This document shows positions 11,969 to 24,650 of a stretch of 64,000 nt of DNA, one piece after another. This stretch comes from Symsagittifera roscoffensis. Lineage: Eukaryota; Xenacoelomorpha; Acoela; Convolutidae. The stretch spans positions 33,365,436 to 33,429,435 of the forward strand of contig NC_087068.1 in assembly GCF_963678635.1 (NCBI RefSeq), read 5' to 3'. The position numbers were made by a program, and so were the translations under genes. A model generated the notes under the pieces. It did no database searches, was not told where the DNA came from, and saw only the letters and a program-made list of their open reading frames with translations. Within the stretch, counting starts at the first letter, position 1, and the number at the start of each line of letters is the position of its first letter.

Positions 11969-12223
11969 ATCGAAATTTTACCAGACGGACTTTTTACCAG
12001 ACCTCAATGCAGTAATAATTCAATTGAGATAAATTCAAATTACTGGACGACTCGAAAAGAAAGCGGTTAAAACACACAAAGCTTTGATGAGAAACCGTAA
12101 AACCATTGACTTTAACCAGACTAAACAGCGTCAATACACCTGTCAATCTAGTTTGTTTCTCGAGCCTAAAAAAGTTCATGTGATAACTTTTCTGGTAGAA
12201 GGTCGGTCTGGTAAAAGGTCGAT
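11969..12223. mobile_element. MITE-like element, unit 2 copy
   Basis: Duplicate of 4197-4451 with the same 33-base inverted ends. A substitution near 12026 separates the copies. Confidence 0.65.
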
Positions 12224-12317
12224 CCCCGATCTCGGGATACTGAGACACAGCCATGAGTCCACTATTTTTGCATGTAATTAGGGTAAATTAAGCTGCTTAG
12301 CCGATAGCCTTAAATAT

Positions 12318-14102
12318 GTAACATTCGCCCGGAAGTACATATCGACGGAAAATAAAGCTAAGTTATGAAACGACTAGCTAGCGTCTAAACACAGCTCTAT
12401 ATGCTTTTAACTGTCTCCATTGAAGCCAGTTCTATGTATGTTCCTCTAACATCGGGTCTACACAATCATAACTGTTTTGGGCTATCGATCAGAACGCGCA
12501 GTTTAACTTAGTTAATTGCAATATAGTGAGCTCATGGCTGGGTCTCCGTATCTCCATTCCACGAGGTCACTCCTAAAAAAAGGCTAGTTTTCATTTAGTA
12601 TAATATTATTGTTTTTGTTCAATAGATAAACGTCATCGTATCCATCGGAGATGGATCAACCCTTTTTCTTATTTCCTAGATTTCCTTATCTGAAAACAAT
12701 TTTAGATGTTATTAATGCAATTCAGGACATAACCGATGGCTAAAAAGTGTGAAATTACAGTTTCAGTTCCCTTCCCGAGAAACTTCCGCATTCTGGAATC
12801 CGTACGAAGAAGGGTCTCGTCCTTCTGGAAGGGTGATAAAATCATTCCAATACCCTTCCTAATTCTCGGGAAATCTTCGGTAACGATTGTAGCGTTGCAA
12901 TTGTTACAATCCGGACAGCTTCCATCGTAATCTCAAAATAATTCATTCTTTTTCTTCATTGTAGAGAGTTAAAATTGCTTTTTTCTATCAAAAATCATAT
13001 TTTTCTGTCTTTCGTAGTTGTAGTGTTCGCGAAATTTCAAGGTCGTGACGTGTCTTTATTTTCGAACGAATTTTTAAAACTAAATTCGCCACTTCAAACT
13101 AACTTTTCCTAATTCGTCCAATTGCACGATTTGCACAGTTAATCTTTTGAAACTGCTAATTTACACATAGGACATTCAACCAGAAGGTGCCAAAATAGAA
13201 TTTTGGATTCGAATTGTTATTGATACATCTGACTGGGAAGATTAACGGTTTTTATGAATTAGTGGTGTTAATTGTCTATTTTAACGAGCAAGGAATGGCT
13301 AGTTTGAACTTACAAGTGAATTTTTAATATTTCGTTTTGAGCAAAAAAGACACGTAACCATTTTATCTTTCGCTAACACTGAAACTGCGAAATAACACAA
13401 CAACAGAACTTGTGGAGAAAAACAGTATACGGCAATTGTGCGAAACTGATCGAGACGATTGAAGAAAAAACAACTTTCAGAAAACCATTCTGAGTTGTAA
13501 CGATTGTGCCGCTACAATCGTTGCAACACGAATCCCGAGAACCAGGAAGGGTATTGGGACGGCGTTTCCAGCCTTCCGGGAAGAAAAAGAGCGTTATTTC
13601 TCCGGATTTCAGAATTCGGAGGGATCTCGGCGTAAGATTGCAATTCTCTATTTTTTGATCTTTTAGTTTCCCGAAGAAGTCCTGATTTGAATTCAATTAA
13701 CATCAAATTCATTTTCAGAAAATGAGAAGCTAGGAGTTGAGGGAAAGATTTGATCCATCTACGATGGAGATGATGATTTTATCTACTGAACTAAAACAAA
13801 AGTGATATAGTAATTTCTTAGTAGCCCTGTATTTAGGAGTGACCTCGTGGTCTGGGGATACTGAGACCAAGCCATGAGCTCACTATTTTTGATGTAATTT
13901 GGTTAATTAGAGCGTTCTGATCGAAGCCGGAAACAGTAACGTTTTTGTCGACCAGATGTTAGAAACACCACCTAAAGAACTGGCTTTGGCAGAGACGGTG
14001 AAAAGCATGTAGAGCTGTGTTTAGACGCTAGCCAGTTATTATACAACCTAGCTTTATTTTCCGTCGATATTTACTTCTTGGCGAATGTTACACCACTCGG
14101 AT
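12318..14102. mobile_element. Foldback element, unit 2 copy
   Basis: Duplicate of 4546-6330, with the same arms and loop. Confidence 0.7.
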
Positions 14103-14637
14103 GTGATCAATAAATTTTGATCCCGCCGTCATTTTGGCGCCATTCTGGTCGAATGTCGCATACTTCCCGGTTAATGTCCTCATTGAGTCTCTTGGTATTA
14201 ATTAGAATGGTGCAAAGCCATCGAACAGAATTTACAAAATGCATGAAATCACTTTTATCCACATCACGCTGACTCACTGCAGAATACAAATGGCATCATA
14301 CTACACTGTTATAGCCTTCTAACTTTTTTTTCACTAATCTGACATTGAGGATGTGATTCAAGATAAACTTTGTCGACCCAATGTTAATGCACCACACACT
14401 GAGCTGGCTTGGTTAGAGACAGTTAAAAGCATGTGCAGTTGTGTTTAGACGCCAGCCAGTCGTTTCGGGATCTAGCTTTTTTCCCGTCGGTTTGTACTTC
14501 CGGGCAAATGTTACAAGAAAAAGAAAAAAATGTTACAAAGTTTTCGCTCAACAGTATCATTCTGATCGAGGACGCCGGTAGATGCGTTTTGCTCAAGTAT
14601 CCTCATTGCATTCGAGAGTCTCCTTTCTAGACAAACA

Positions 14638-15157
14638 CCCCACATACGTGCACATGTGGACAACCGTTCACACTGACCCACTCCCTACACTGTCCCAAAG
14701 GTGGATACACTCACCTAAGACATAATGAAATTCGCGACACCTTTGCGACACTCCTGTACGAAGTATGCAATGATGTTGAAATAGAGCCGAAACTTCATCG
14801 TTAGAAGGCGAAATCTTTCACAACAAAACAACCACTACTGAAGATGACGCTCGACTTGACATCAAGGCTAATCGACTCTGGGGAGGCCGATTCAGCGGAT
14901 CTTTTTACGATGTAAAAATTATCAACCCCCATGCTGAATCCTGCCCTATAACTATATCTGACGTCTACAAGTAGCATGAGAGTGTCAAAACCTTAAAATG
15001 CCAACATAGAATTCTGGATGTGGAACACAGTAGATTTGTTCCACTAACTTTTGCGTGTACCGGAGGAGCAGCACCGGGTTCTACAAAAACCGTCCAGAAA
15101 CTAGCAGAGAAACTAAGCGAAAAACGGAACGAATCATACTCGGACAAAATTAACTAA
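14638..15157 (+). pseudogene. Orphan retroelement C-terminal domain, unit 2 copy
   Basis: Duplicate of 6866-7385 with the same frameshift and in-frame stop, so the decay predates the duplication. Confidence 0.65.
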
Positions 15158-15883
15158 ATAAGAACAAAAATAAGTTTTGCACTTCTGAGGGGTGCAATCG
15201 TCTGCTTTAGGCAGTGCAAAAATCTTAAAAACACATCCAACAAAGACAATTCTATCTGTGCTGTAATCTTGGAGGGTAGATTTTAATTGGAAATTCTCTT
15301 GATGCATTAAAATAGACTTGATTTAATCATAAAATTTTGTCGATGTATTTATACAGTGATGGTATGGCCCTAACCAACCTGGTCACGTATGTAACATCCG
15401 CCCGGAAGTACATGTCGACGGGAAAAAAAGCTAGGTTCTAAAACGACTGGCCAGCGTCTAAACAGAGCTCTAGATGCTTTTCAACGTCTCTGCCAAAGCC
15501 AGTTCTTTTGGTGGTTTTCCGGGTCGACAAAAACGTTACTGCTTCTGGCTTCGATCAAAACACTCAAATTAACTTAATTATATGCAAAAATAAGGAGCTC
15601 ATGGCTGGGTCTCAGTATCCCCAGACCACGAGGTCACTCTTTCGTTATTTCTTTCGTAGTTGTTTTCACTGCAACTATTGTTGTTCTGTTTTTCTTCCAC
15701 ATTTCTTCCAAAATGGCTGTTTCAAATTTCTCAGAAATGTGACTTCATATTTCGAATTCTTGAAAATTAAAAATTTCCAGAATATTCTGACCTTCACGAT
15801 TTGTCTAATCGTTCAAATAACGTTGCTAATCTGCTAAAACCATTAATATTCCAGGTCAGCGAATACAAATACGAAATTGCATT

Positions 15884-16512
15884 TTCGTACATTCTGTTCG
15901 AATGTCACATACTCCCCAGACAGCCCGGTCAATGTCCCCATTGAGTCTCGTAGTCTTCATCAAAATGGTACAGTGTCATGGAACAGAATTTACAAAATGC
16001 ACGAAATCACTTATATCCACGTCATATCGACTCACTGCAGAATATAAATGGCATCATACTACACTACTATAGCCTTCCAAACTCTTTCTCTAATCTGCAG
16101 TTTCGAGGATATGACTTAAGATAAAACATTTTTTCTGACTTCCAATGTCAATGCCCTGATTTAAAACTTTTTTTCCTAGGTTTTAAAAGGTGTTAGCTAG
16201 CAGGACAGTCCTGCCGAACAACAAGCTATTTTTATCCTACTATGCCTCTTATCTTCGGAAATTTAGTTGTTATTGGTCCTAAAATTTAAAATTAAGGAAC
16301 TCTGTGGTTGGAAGAGACAATGAAATAATCTCTCTCTTCAAGTGATTACCCTATTATTTCATGTCAACACAAAGTGATCAGTCGTCTTAGTTGATTAAAA
16401 ACAATCATGTAGGCTGGAATATTTAAATATACTCTTCACTCAAGCTTTTCTTAATAAAGCCACTAACTAAAATCAAAATCCAAATTTAAAAATGCAACAA
16501 ATTCTTTAATCT
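15884..16512 (-). repeat. Terminal repeat arm, unit 2 copy
   Basis: Duplicate of 8112-8757 with the 17-base deletion between TTAATAAA and GCCACTAAC. Confidence 0.7.
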
Positions 16513-18704
16513 TCAAAACTCAACAAAATGTTTTCTTTCAGTTTCAATTGCCACTTGCTTGCTTTGTTTCTCAATTGAGTTTTTTGTCACATACAAAACA
16601 ATTCTGAGTTTTAACATCTTCCTCTTTCGTCGCTTCTTTCTTTCCTTCTTTTTTTGTCCTTTAGAAGTTCTAAAACTTCTAAATTCTTCTAATTTTCTTT
16701 CTTTTTTCATCTTGTTGTTCGGCCATTTGTCAATGTTCCATCTCCTCCTCCTCCTGCGACATTGACTCCACACTTTCAGGCTCTGTGTCTCGCAACACAT
16801 CGGTAGCTATTCTGACGCTGTTGGTAGCAGTCTGCCAACACTTCTGCTATTCTACTCTTTGTCTACAACAAGGTAGAGAATCAGCGTTAGATTGTCTGTT
16901 TCGGCAGAAGCTGTTGTGGAGGCACAACGTCACGTTTCTCTCCAAGTCTTCCTTCAACATCTCTTTTTTCTCCCTTCCGTCACGTTCACTCGTTCTAGAA
17001 GTTCTTTTTACTGCGGTGGTCACTGCATTCCGATGAGTTACAAAAGCTCGCTCAAAAGCTCCTGCTCCAATGTCCAGCTGATACGCACTATACACTTTGC
17101 TGTGCTTCGACACATGCTTCTTAGCATACTCGTACAACCATGCAGTCATATTGTCTCTAAAACATGGCATCAGTCGTCTTGTGGCCCATATATTTTCACT
17201 TCCATCGGAATATTCTACATTTTGCACATTGTCTCGAAAAGATCTAAATCTTTTAGACAATCCAATTCCTGCAATTATTCTTTCGTCGGCGCCTCCTGTC
17301 TATTGTTCTCTTTCACAAGAGCTTCCAGCCATCTTATCGCCATCATAACTCCCACTATCACTATCGTTATGGGCTATGATGAATCTGGTAAACCCATGGA
17401 GAGCAGCTCTCCACAGTCCCAGATCAACACCAGATATCTACACCCGGGTTACCACAATGTTTGTAGCAAGCAATGGCAGGGGAACTCATCATGTGTTGAC
17501 ATGATGCTCCTACAATTACGTTTTCCCGAAACGTGGTTCCAGTAGTGATTTCACTTCCATCTGTACTCGGTGGACTTCATCATTCTCTTCTACTGCATTG
17601 TAATCCCTGACTGTTGATCCTTTCTGCTTTTGTCTTTCAAAGTTACTGAAGTTCCCACTGGCGTATCCAAAAAACTTCTTTCCCAGTATCGGTTCTAATT
17701 CGTCTTGGGTTCTTCCTGGAACTGCTGCAAACATCTAACTTAGCAACTCCCAGGATTTTTCCGACCTTCTCGCTAGTTTTACACATTTCGGCACTGAGAA
17801 GACTTGATTTAAGATCGTCCCTGTACTCTTTACATATGCTGCTACAAAGTGTACTGGGTATCGGCTTTTACACATCGGACCCAACGTTGATCCTTCTAGA
17901 TATCGCGCTCCCCACGGTCTGCGATACGTTGCTTTCTGCCAGATGTTCATTTTCATTTCTATTGGTTCTCTCCGTTTTTCAATATGTTTCTGTTCGTTTT
18001 TTAAGACTCCCGGAAACACTTCTACACTGATGGCTGTGACCATCTCATGCTTTTGTTTTAGATTCAATAAAGTCTCTTAAGACCCAAACATGCTGTAGAA
18101 TCCTAGTGCAGTCCCTAGATTCCCTTCAGTTCCTGCGTGGCAATCTGCAATCAATGCCGTTTCCGTTTTTGTTTTCATAACTATATTTCCGAACAGTATC
18201 CTTAATTGCTTGTGTTGTTTTGCAGGTGTCTTTACGCAGTCGAGACCTCCACATACATGAAATTGTAGTCCACAGACTTTCGGCAGATAGCAACTCCACA
18301 TTGTTTTCTCTGTTGCTCCTAGAGTCTGTTGTCATCAAGTTGTAAATGATGTTGAGATCACGCAATTCAGGCTCGCTCTCACTAATTCAGGCTCGCTCTC
18401 ACTAATTCGTTTGAGAAACCCAATTCAAAATCCACTCGGTTATCGGATTTGTTACTGAAAGTGCTGTCACCTTTTCATCCAAGACAAGTTCCAATTTAGC
18501 TTGCTGACTGGCTACGCTCCTTATCGTGGCAATTCTTGACAGACAGAACCTTAGCAACACGGCTTGTTTGTAATCAAAGTAACAACCACGTAAGTCTTCG
18601 TGAATGAAAGTTTTGTATGCCATCCCTACAACTCCAGACACATAATGATACGATTTCTTCGTTGTCGGTCCACAACTCTCACTGGACTTCAGCAGTGCTC
18701 CCAT
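16513..18704 (-). pseudogene. ORF2 3'-terminal module, short subfamily (copy B)
   Basis: On the - strand this opens with MGALLKSSESCGPTTKKSYH (18704) and runs through pieces at 18365-18077, 18067-17735, 17734-17516 and 17260-16847 to the basic tail at 16513. It is the same gene region as 1-1735. A Cys/His cluster (VCGLQFHVCGGLDC followed by H) sits near 18250. It begins right after the 3' untranslated region of the previous module and lacks all upstream ORF2 domains, so it is either a truncated copy or a non-autonomous derivative. The 217-codon frame on the + strand at 16892-17545 is only its antisense. Confidence 0.75.
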
Positions 18705-19071
18705 TCATTGGAACTTCAGGAGTGCTCCCGAAGAAAGGAACTTAATGGTAAGAAGGAACAATGAAATAATATTCTTCTTCAAGAGATTACTCAAGCCCTT
18801 CATATCACCACAAAGTGATCAGTCATCTTGATTGGTTAAAAACAACCATGCAGGCTAGAATATTTAATATACTTTTCACTTAAGCCTATCCTACCAAATA
18901 TTTAGTGTCTCTAGAGCCACTAACTAAAATTACAATGCAAATTAATAAAAGCAACTTACTTTCAAACTCAAAAATCAACTAAAAAATCTTATATCATTCA
19001 GTTTCAATTGCAAGATTGTTTGCTTGGTTTCTCATTTAAGTTTTTCTCACACACAAAAAAAATCTGAGTTT
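18705..19071 (-). other. 3' untranslated region of ORF2 module
   Basis: AT-rich sequence between an ORF2 C-terminus and the next module. It shares TTCTAGCCTGCATGG and GGGCTTGAGTAATCTC with 1741-1960 and 24300-24510. Its last bases contain GGGAGCACTCCTGAAGTTCC, a near copy of the start of the following module (GGGAGCACTGCTGAAGTCC), so the junction probably arose through short homology. Confidence 0.65.
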
Positions 19072-22000
19072 TTATATCTTCTTCTCCTTAGTTACTTCTT
19101 CGTTCATTTTCCTTCTGGTCTTTCGTCGTTTAGAAGTTCTAAAACTTCTAAATTCTTCTAATCTTTCTCTTTCTTGTTTCCCGGCTCTTTGTTCTTGCTC
19201 CATCTCCTCCTCTTGCGACATTGACTCCGCACTTTCAGTTTCAGTATCTTGCAACACGTCGGTGACCATTCTGATGCTAATGGAGGCCGTCCTTCAACAC
19301 CTCTGCTCTTCTACTCTTTGTTTACAACAAGTTAGAGGGTCTACACTAGTCTCCCTATTCCTGTAGAAGCTGTTGTGGATGCACAACGTCAAGTTTCTCT
19401 CCAGTTCTTCCTTCGACCTTTCTTCTCTTTCTCTCCCGTCACAATCACTTGTTCTGGACGTTCTTTCCACTGCGGTAGTCACTGCATTCCGATGCGTTAC
19501 GAAAGCTCGCTTGAAAGCTCCCGACCCAAAGTCCTGCTTTGCTTCGACATATCATGTATGCTCTAAACCATGGCATCAGTCATCTTCTGGCCCATATCTT
19601 GAAGTGTTCTGGGTATCGGCTTTTGCACATCGTAGCCAACGTCGATCCTACTAGATATCGCGCTCCAGACGGTCTGCGATAAGTTTCACTGTGCCGGATG
19701 TTCATTTCCGCCTCGATCGCTTCCCTTCACTTTCCTATGTGCTTTTGCTCAGTCTCTAAAACTCCTGGAAACACTTCTACTTTGATGGCCGTGACCATCT
19801 CATGCTTTTGTTCAAAATTCAATAGTGACTCTAAAGAACCAAACATGCTGTAGAATCCTAGTGCAGTCACTAGATTCACCTCGCATCCCCATGCCAATCT
19901 GTAATCAGTTCCGTTTCCATTTTCGCCTTCATCGCCATGTTCCCAAACAATATCGTCAATTGCTTGTGTTGTTTCCCCGGGGTCTTTACGCAATCCAGAC
20001 ATCCACAGATGTGACCTTCCAGTCCACAGACTTCCGCCAGACAGCTACCAGGTTTGAACCAGATCTCTGGTCCCCAGCCAGGCAACTCTACTTTGTCTTC
20101 TCCGTTGCTCTTAGAGGATGTCGTCATCAGATTATGGATGTTGTTCAGGTCACGCAAGTTACAGTCTGCACTTAATTCCCTCTGAATGTCAAGTGTCGCC
20201 CATAGTACCGAATCAGCATTGGGACTAGGACACCATGATGGTTTCATCAGTTCCCATACCACTATGAAGCTCGTTCTCAGCCATTCGTCTGAGAATTCCA
20301 ATCCAAACTCCACTCGGTTATCAGATTTTGGCACTGAAGGTGCAGCCATCTTTTCCTCCAAGACTAGTCCCAGCTTGGTCCGCTGATTAGCAGCGCTTTT
20401 TATCGTTGCAATTCTTGACGTCCGAAATCTTAGCAACACTGCTTGCTCGTAATCAAAGAAGCAATCGCGTATGTCTTCATTAAGGACAGGGTTGTACGCT
20501 ATCCCAATGATTCCGGATACGTAACTGTATGATTTCTTCCGATTGGTCCACAGTATTCACTGGATTTCGGCAGTGCTCCCAAAGATTTCTTAATGAGCCT
20601 CAACTTCTTGATTGAGAATCTCTTTATTTCGTCTATTTTCTTCATTGGTTCTAGTTCTGCGGTCAAAAGTGCTAGCAAAAGCAAGGCTTTTGCTCGTTCA
20701 TCGCCTTCTCTTGGTATCTTGACGCAAGTGTTCAATGCTGGCACTAAAAATGTTCTATCATAAACCGAATGAAACAGAGAGCGTCTCTCCGCTTTGCGCA
20801 CGCTATTGCTGCTCCTCTTGGGTTATCAGATCTCCCACACTCGTCATTAAGGAAACCTTTTCTCCCTTCGATCTTTTTCTTTCTTCCCAATCATATTCCC
20901 CGCGAGTCAGTCCAATCATACACAAAGCGAACCTCAGTTGTAGCTCTGTTCTCACGTAAGGTATTGCTATCAGAGCGTGTATTTTCGGCGTGGTTGTCAT
21001 TTCTTCTTCGAAATATCGTAACACTACCGCTCTCCATGTGAGGCTCACCAACTGCTAGATGGTTTCTGCGTGCATTTCAGACGATACCAGAGTCCCGTAT
21101 GCCTTCTGCTTCAGAGTGGTGCCTTGCATCATTGTCTCAAAATAACCTTCCATGGCACTTTTGTCTTCCAGAGCCATTAGGTGTCCTCTGACCGAATTTC
21201 TGTACTCTTACATCTCCATGTATCCACCGGCGGGTTCATCAATCGATACAGTTTCCGACACTATCAGTCGGTTATATTCCACTGGGACGCTTCCCTTTCC
21301 GTGATTCATGGGAGACGGTTTAAAGTCTTTAGTGGTAATCTCTCCACATTGGCTGAGTACCTCCAATTCTAACGTCGCTCCAGTCAGAGTGCGGTCACTC
21401 CTCTTGGTTTTGTGACCGGTTGATTTTATTCCTGCCATGAGAGTGGATGGCACCATCGCTACATAAGTCAATATCCTGTCTGTGCCTGGTAATCGATTAT
21501 CACCCTGTCCCAAGTCCATAGCCTCTTCGACGCATCTTCTTTTCGCTGAATTGACAGCTTTCATCGAGATTTCGGAATCCACTTTTTGTCTTTCCCGCTT
21601 TCCTCAATGTCACCTTGCTGCCCAGTTTCATCGTCATGTCATGAATTTTGCCAATCACCAATTTTGATCGCATCGTTCCCTACCGGGTTCTTGACATATA
21701 TACCACTTCTCCATTGCCTTCTTGCGGCGTCATCTTGATAGGAGAGTTTGCCTCACTTTCGTCAGTGGCTGAGTCGATCGACAACTCGCTCAATCTCCCT
21801 TCATACCCGTCGAGTTTGTCAAGGACTTCCCGCATTAGTGATCTAGTTTCAAAATAGACTGGGTTCCGTAGCACTGACTGTCCAAACCTCTTCCATGAAG
21901 GCCACTCTATCCATTCTACATCCCGTCCTATTTTCATGGTCTCTATGATGCACCTCCCACTCTTCTTTGGGCAACGGTCCCAAGAGAGGTACTCTGGCAG

Positions 22001-22245
22001 CGCCTTCTATTCTTCTTCTCCTTGGTGATTTCATCAAGAGTTTCTGTTCGGTATTGTTAGAATTGCTCGGAGAGCCGCTCTCCAGCAAGTTCCGGTTTGT
22101 TCCCATAAAGGCCGACGGGGGTTGCAGCGTGGAAGTACCCTCGTCTGCTGGCTCAGTCGTCGCTTCCAACGCGTCCGCGCTGTTTTCAAAATCACTGAGG
22201 AAATTGAAGTCTGGCTGGATATTCCTCCTGTCGAAGACTTAGCTT
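19072..22245 (-). pseudogene. ORF2 C-terminal third, long subfamily (copy B)
   Basis: Starts abruptly at about 22245 inside the acidic segment that contains TEPADEGTSTLQPPSAFM, where it is fused to the basic tail of copy A. It runs through 21937-21680, 21582-21208, 21051-20803, 20801-20499, 20439-19876, 20002-19727 and 19482-19294 to an acidic/basic end at 19072. It preserves a part missing from the adjacent long copy, namely FLVPALNTCVKIPREGDERAKA and GALPKSSEYCGP, which also ends the + strand copy at 64000. Many frame breaks; no function recognised. Confidence 0.75.
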
Positions 22246-24292
22246 GCTCTTTCGTCTCGTCGCTTCTATCTTTCCTTCTTTTTTTTGTCCTCTAGAAGTT
22301 CTAAAACTTCTAACTTCTTCTAATTTTCTTTCTTTTTTCATCTTGTTGTTCGGCCATTTGTCAATGTTCCATCTCCTCCTCCTGCGACATTGACTCCACA
22401 CTTTCAGGCTCTGTGTCTTGCAACACGTCGGTAGCTATTCTGACGCTGTTGGTAGCAGTCTGCCAACACTTCTGCTCTTCTACTCTTTGTCTACAACAAG
22501 GTAGAGGATCAACGTTAGATTCTCTGTTTCGGCAGAAGCTGTTGTGGAGGCACAACGTCACGTTTCTCTCCAATTCTTCCTTCAATATCTCTTCTTTTTC
22601 CCTTCCATCACATTCACTCGTTCTAGAAGTTCTATTTACTGCGGTGGTCACTGCATTCCGATGAGTTACAAAAGCTTGCTTAAAAGCTCCTGCTCCAATG
22701 TCCAGCTGATACGCACTATACACTTTGCTGTGCTTCGACACATGCTTCTTAGCATACTCGTACAACCATGCAGTCATTTTGGCTCTAAAACATGGCATCA
22801 GTCGTCTTGTGGCCCATATTTTTTTCACTTCCATCGGAGTATTCAAGGTTTTGCACCATGTCTCGAAAAGATCTAAATCTTTTAGAAAATCCAATTCCTG
22901 CAATTATTCTTTCGTCGGCGCCTCCTGTCTATTGTTCTCTTTCACAAGAGCTTCCAGCCATCGTATCGCCATCATAACTCCCACTATCACTATCGTTATG
23001 GGCTATGATGAATCTAGTAAACCCATGGAGAGCAGCTCTCCACAGTCCCAGATCAACACCAGATTACTACAACCGGGGTACCACCATGTTTGTAGCAAGC
23101 AATGGCAGGGGAACTCATCATGTGTTGACATGATGCTCCTACAATTACGTTTTCCCGAAGCGTGGTTCCAGTAGTGATTTCACTTCCATCATTACTCGTT
23201 GGACTTCATCATTCTAATCTACTGCATTGTAATCCGTGACTGTTGATCCTTTCTGCTTTTGTCTTTCAAAGTTACTGAAGTTCCCACTGGCGTATCCAAA
23301 AAACTTCTTTTCCAGTATCGGTTCTACTTCGTCTTGGCTTCTTCCTGGAACTGCTGCAAACATCTTAGTTAGCAACTCCTAGAATTTTTCCGACCTTCTC
23401 GCTAGTTTTACACATTTTGGCACTGATAAGACTTGATTTAAGATCGTCCCTGTACTCTTTACATACACTGCTACAAAGTGTACTGGGTATCGGCTTTAAC
23501 ACATCGGAACCAACGTCGATTCTTCTAGATATTGCGCTCCCCACGGTCTGCGATAAGTTGCACTCTGCCAGATGTTGATTTTCACTTGTATTGCTTCTCT
23601 CCGTTTTTCAATATGTTTCTCTTCGTTTTTCAAGACTCCCGAAACACTTCTACACTGATGGCTGTGACCATCTCATGCTTTTGTTTTAGATTCAATAAAG
23701 ACTCTAAAGAACCAAACATGCTGTAGAATCCTAGTGCAGTCCCTAGATTCCCTTCATTTCCTGCGTGGCAATCTGCAATCAATGCCGTTTCCGTTTTTGC
23801 TTTCATAACTATATTTCCGAACAGTATTGTTAATTGCTTGTGTTGTTTTGCAGGTGTCTTTACGCAGTGGAGACCTCCACATACATGAAATTCTAGTCCA
23901 CAGACTTTCGGCAGATAGCAACTCCACATTGTTTTCTCTGTTGCTCCTAGAGTCTGTTGTCATCAAGTTGTAAATGATGTTGAGATCACGCAAGTTGCAA
24001 TCTGAATTCAACTCATTTTGCACTCGGTTATCGGATTTGTAACAGAAAGTGCTGTCACCTTAACATCCAACACAATTTCCAATTTAGCTTGCTGACTGGC
24101 TACGCTCCTTATCGTGGCAATTCTTGACAGACAGAACCTTAGCAACACGGCTTGTTTGTAATCAAAGTAACAACCACGTAAGTCTTCGTGAATGAAAGTG
24201 TTGTATGCCATCCCTACAACTCCAGACACATAATGATACGATTTCTTCGTTGTCGGTCCACAACTCTCACTGGACTTCAGCAGTGCTCCCAT
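22246..24292 (-). pseudogene. ORF2 3'-terminal module, short subfamily (copy A)
   Basis: Same organisation as 16513-18704. It starts MGALLKSSESCGPTTKKSYH at 24292; pieces follow at 24023-23754, 23929-23630 and 22903-22361, the last with MPCFRAKMTAWLYEYAKKH and LPCCRQRVEEQKC. Its basic tail is joined directly to the upstream half of unit B instead of a 3' untranslated region. Pseudogene. Confidence 0.75.
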
Positions 24293-24650
24293 TCATTGGA
24301 ACTTCAGGAGTGCTCCCGAAGAAAGGAACTTAATGGTAAGAAGGAACAATGAAATAATATTCTTCTTCAAGAGATTACTCAAGCCCTTCATATCACCACA
24401 AAGTGATCAGTCATCTTGATTGGTTAAAAACAACCATGCAGGCTAGAATATTTAATATAATTTTCACTTAAGCCTATCTTACCAAATATTTAGTGTCTCT
24501 AGAGCCACTAACTAAAATTACAATGCAAATTAATAAAAGCAACTTACTTTCAAACTCAAAAATCAACTAAAAAATCTTCTATCATTCAGTTTCAATTGCA
24601 AGATTGGTTGCTTGGTTTCTCATTTAAGTTTTTCTCACACACAAAAAAAA
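24293..24650 (-). other. 3' untranslated region of the left giant element
   Basis: AT-rich non-coding DNA after the ORF2 C-terminus of the left giant element. It contains the GGGCTTGAGTAATCTC landmark and ends with the same 20-base near-direct repeat before the next module. No poly(A) tract or clear LTR border is visible. Confidence 0.65.

Larger units (their letters stand above)
9509..17264. repeat. 7.77 kb tandem duplication, unit 2
   Basis: Near-identical second copy of 1736-9508. It ends at TAGACAATCCAATT, after which the longer ORF2 copy continues without interruption, so this end is the original context. Differences include a G-to-A change near 10240, T-to-G near 10396, a T-to-A near 11542 and a 17-base deletion near 16455. 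Confidence 0.95.
16590..22245. repeat. Older 5.3-5.6 kb tandem duplication, unit B
   Basis: Contains, on the - strand, a long ORF2 3' segment (19072-22245), its 3' untranslated region, then a short ORF2 module. The same series recurs at 22246-27550. The offset varies from 5301 to 5636 because of internal indels, and there are many substitutions, so this duplication is older than the 7.77 kb one and overlaps it at 16590-17264. Confidence 0.8.

Noticed and set aside
16892-17545. A 217-codon + strand frame with no neighbours of similar size
   Set aside because: It is the antisense of the - strand ORF2 C-terminal module, which is supported by homologous copies at 1-1735 and 22246-24292. No independent motif is present.
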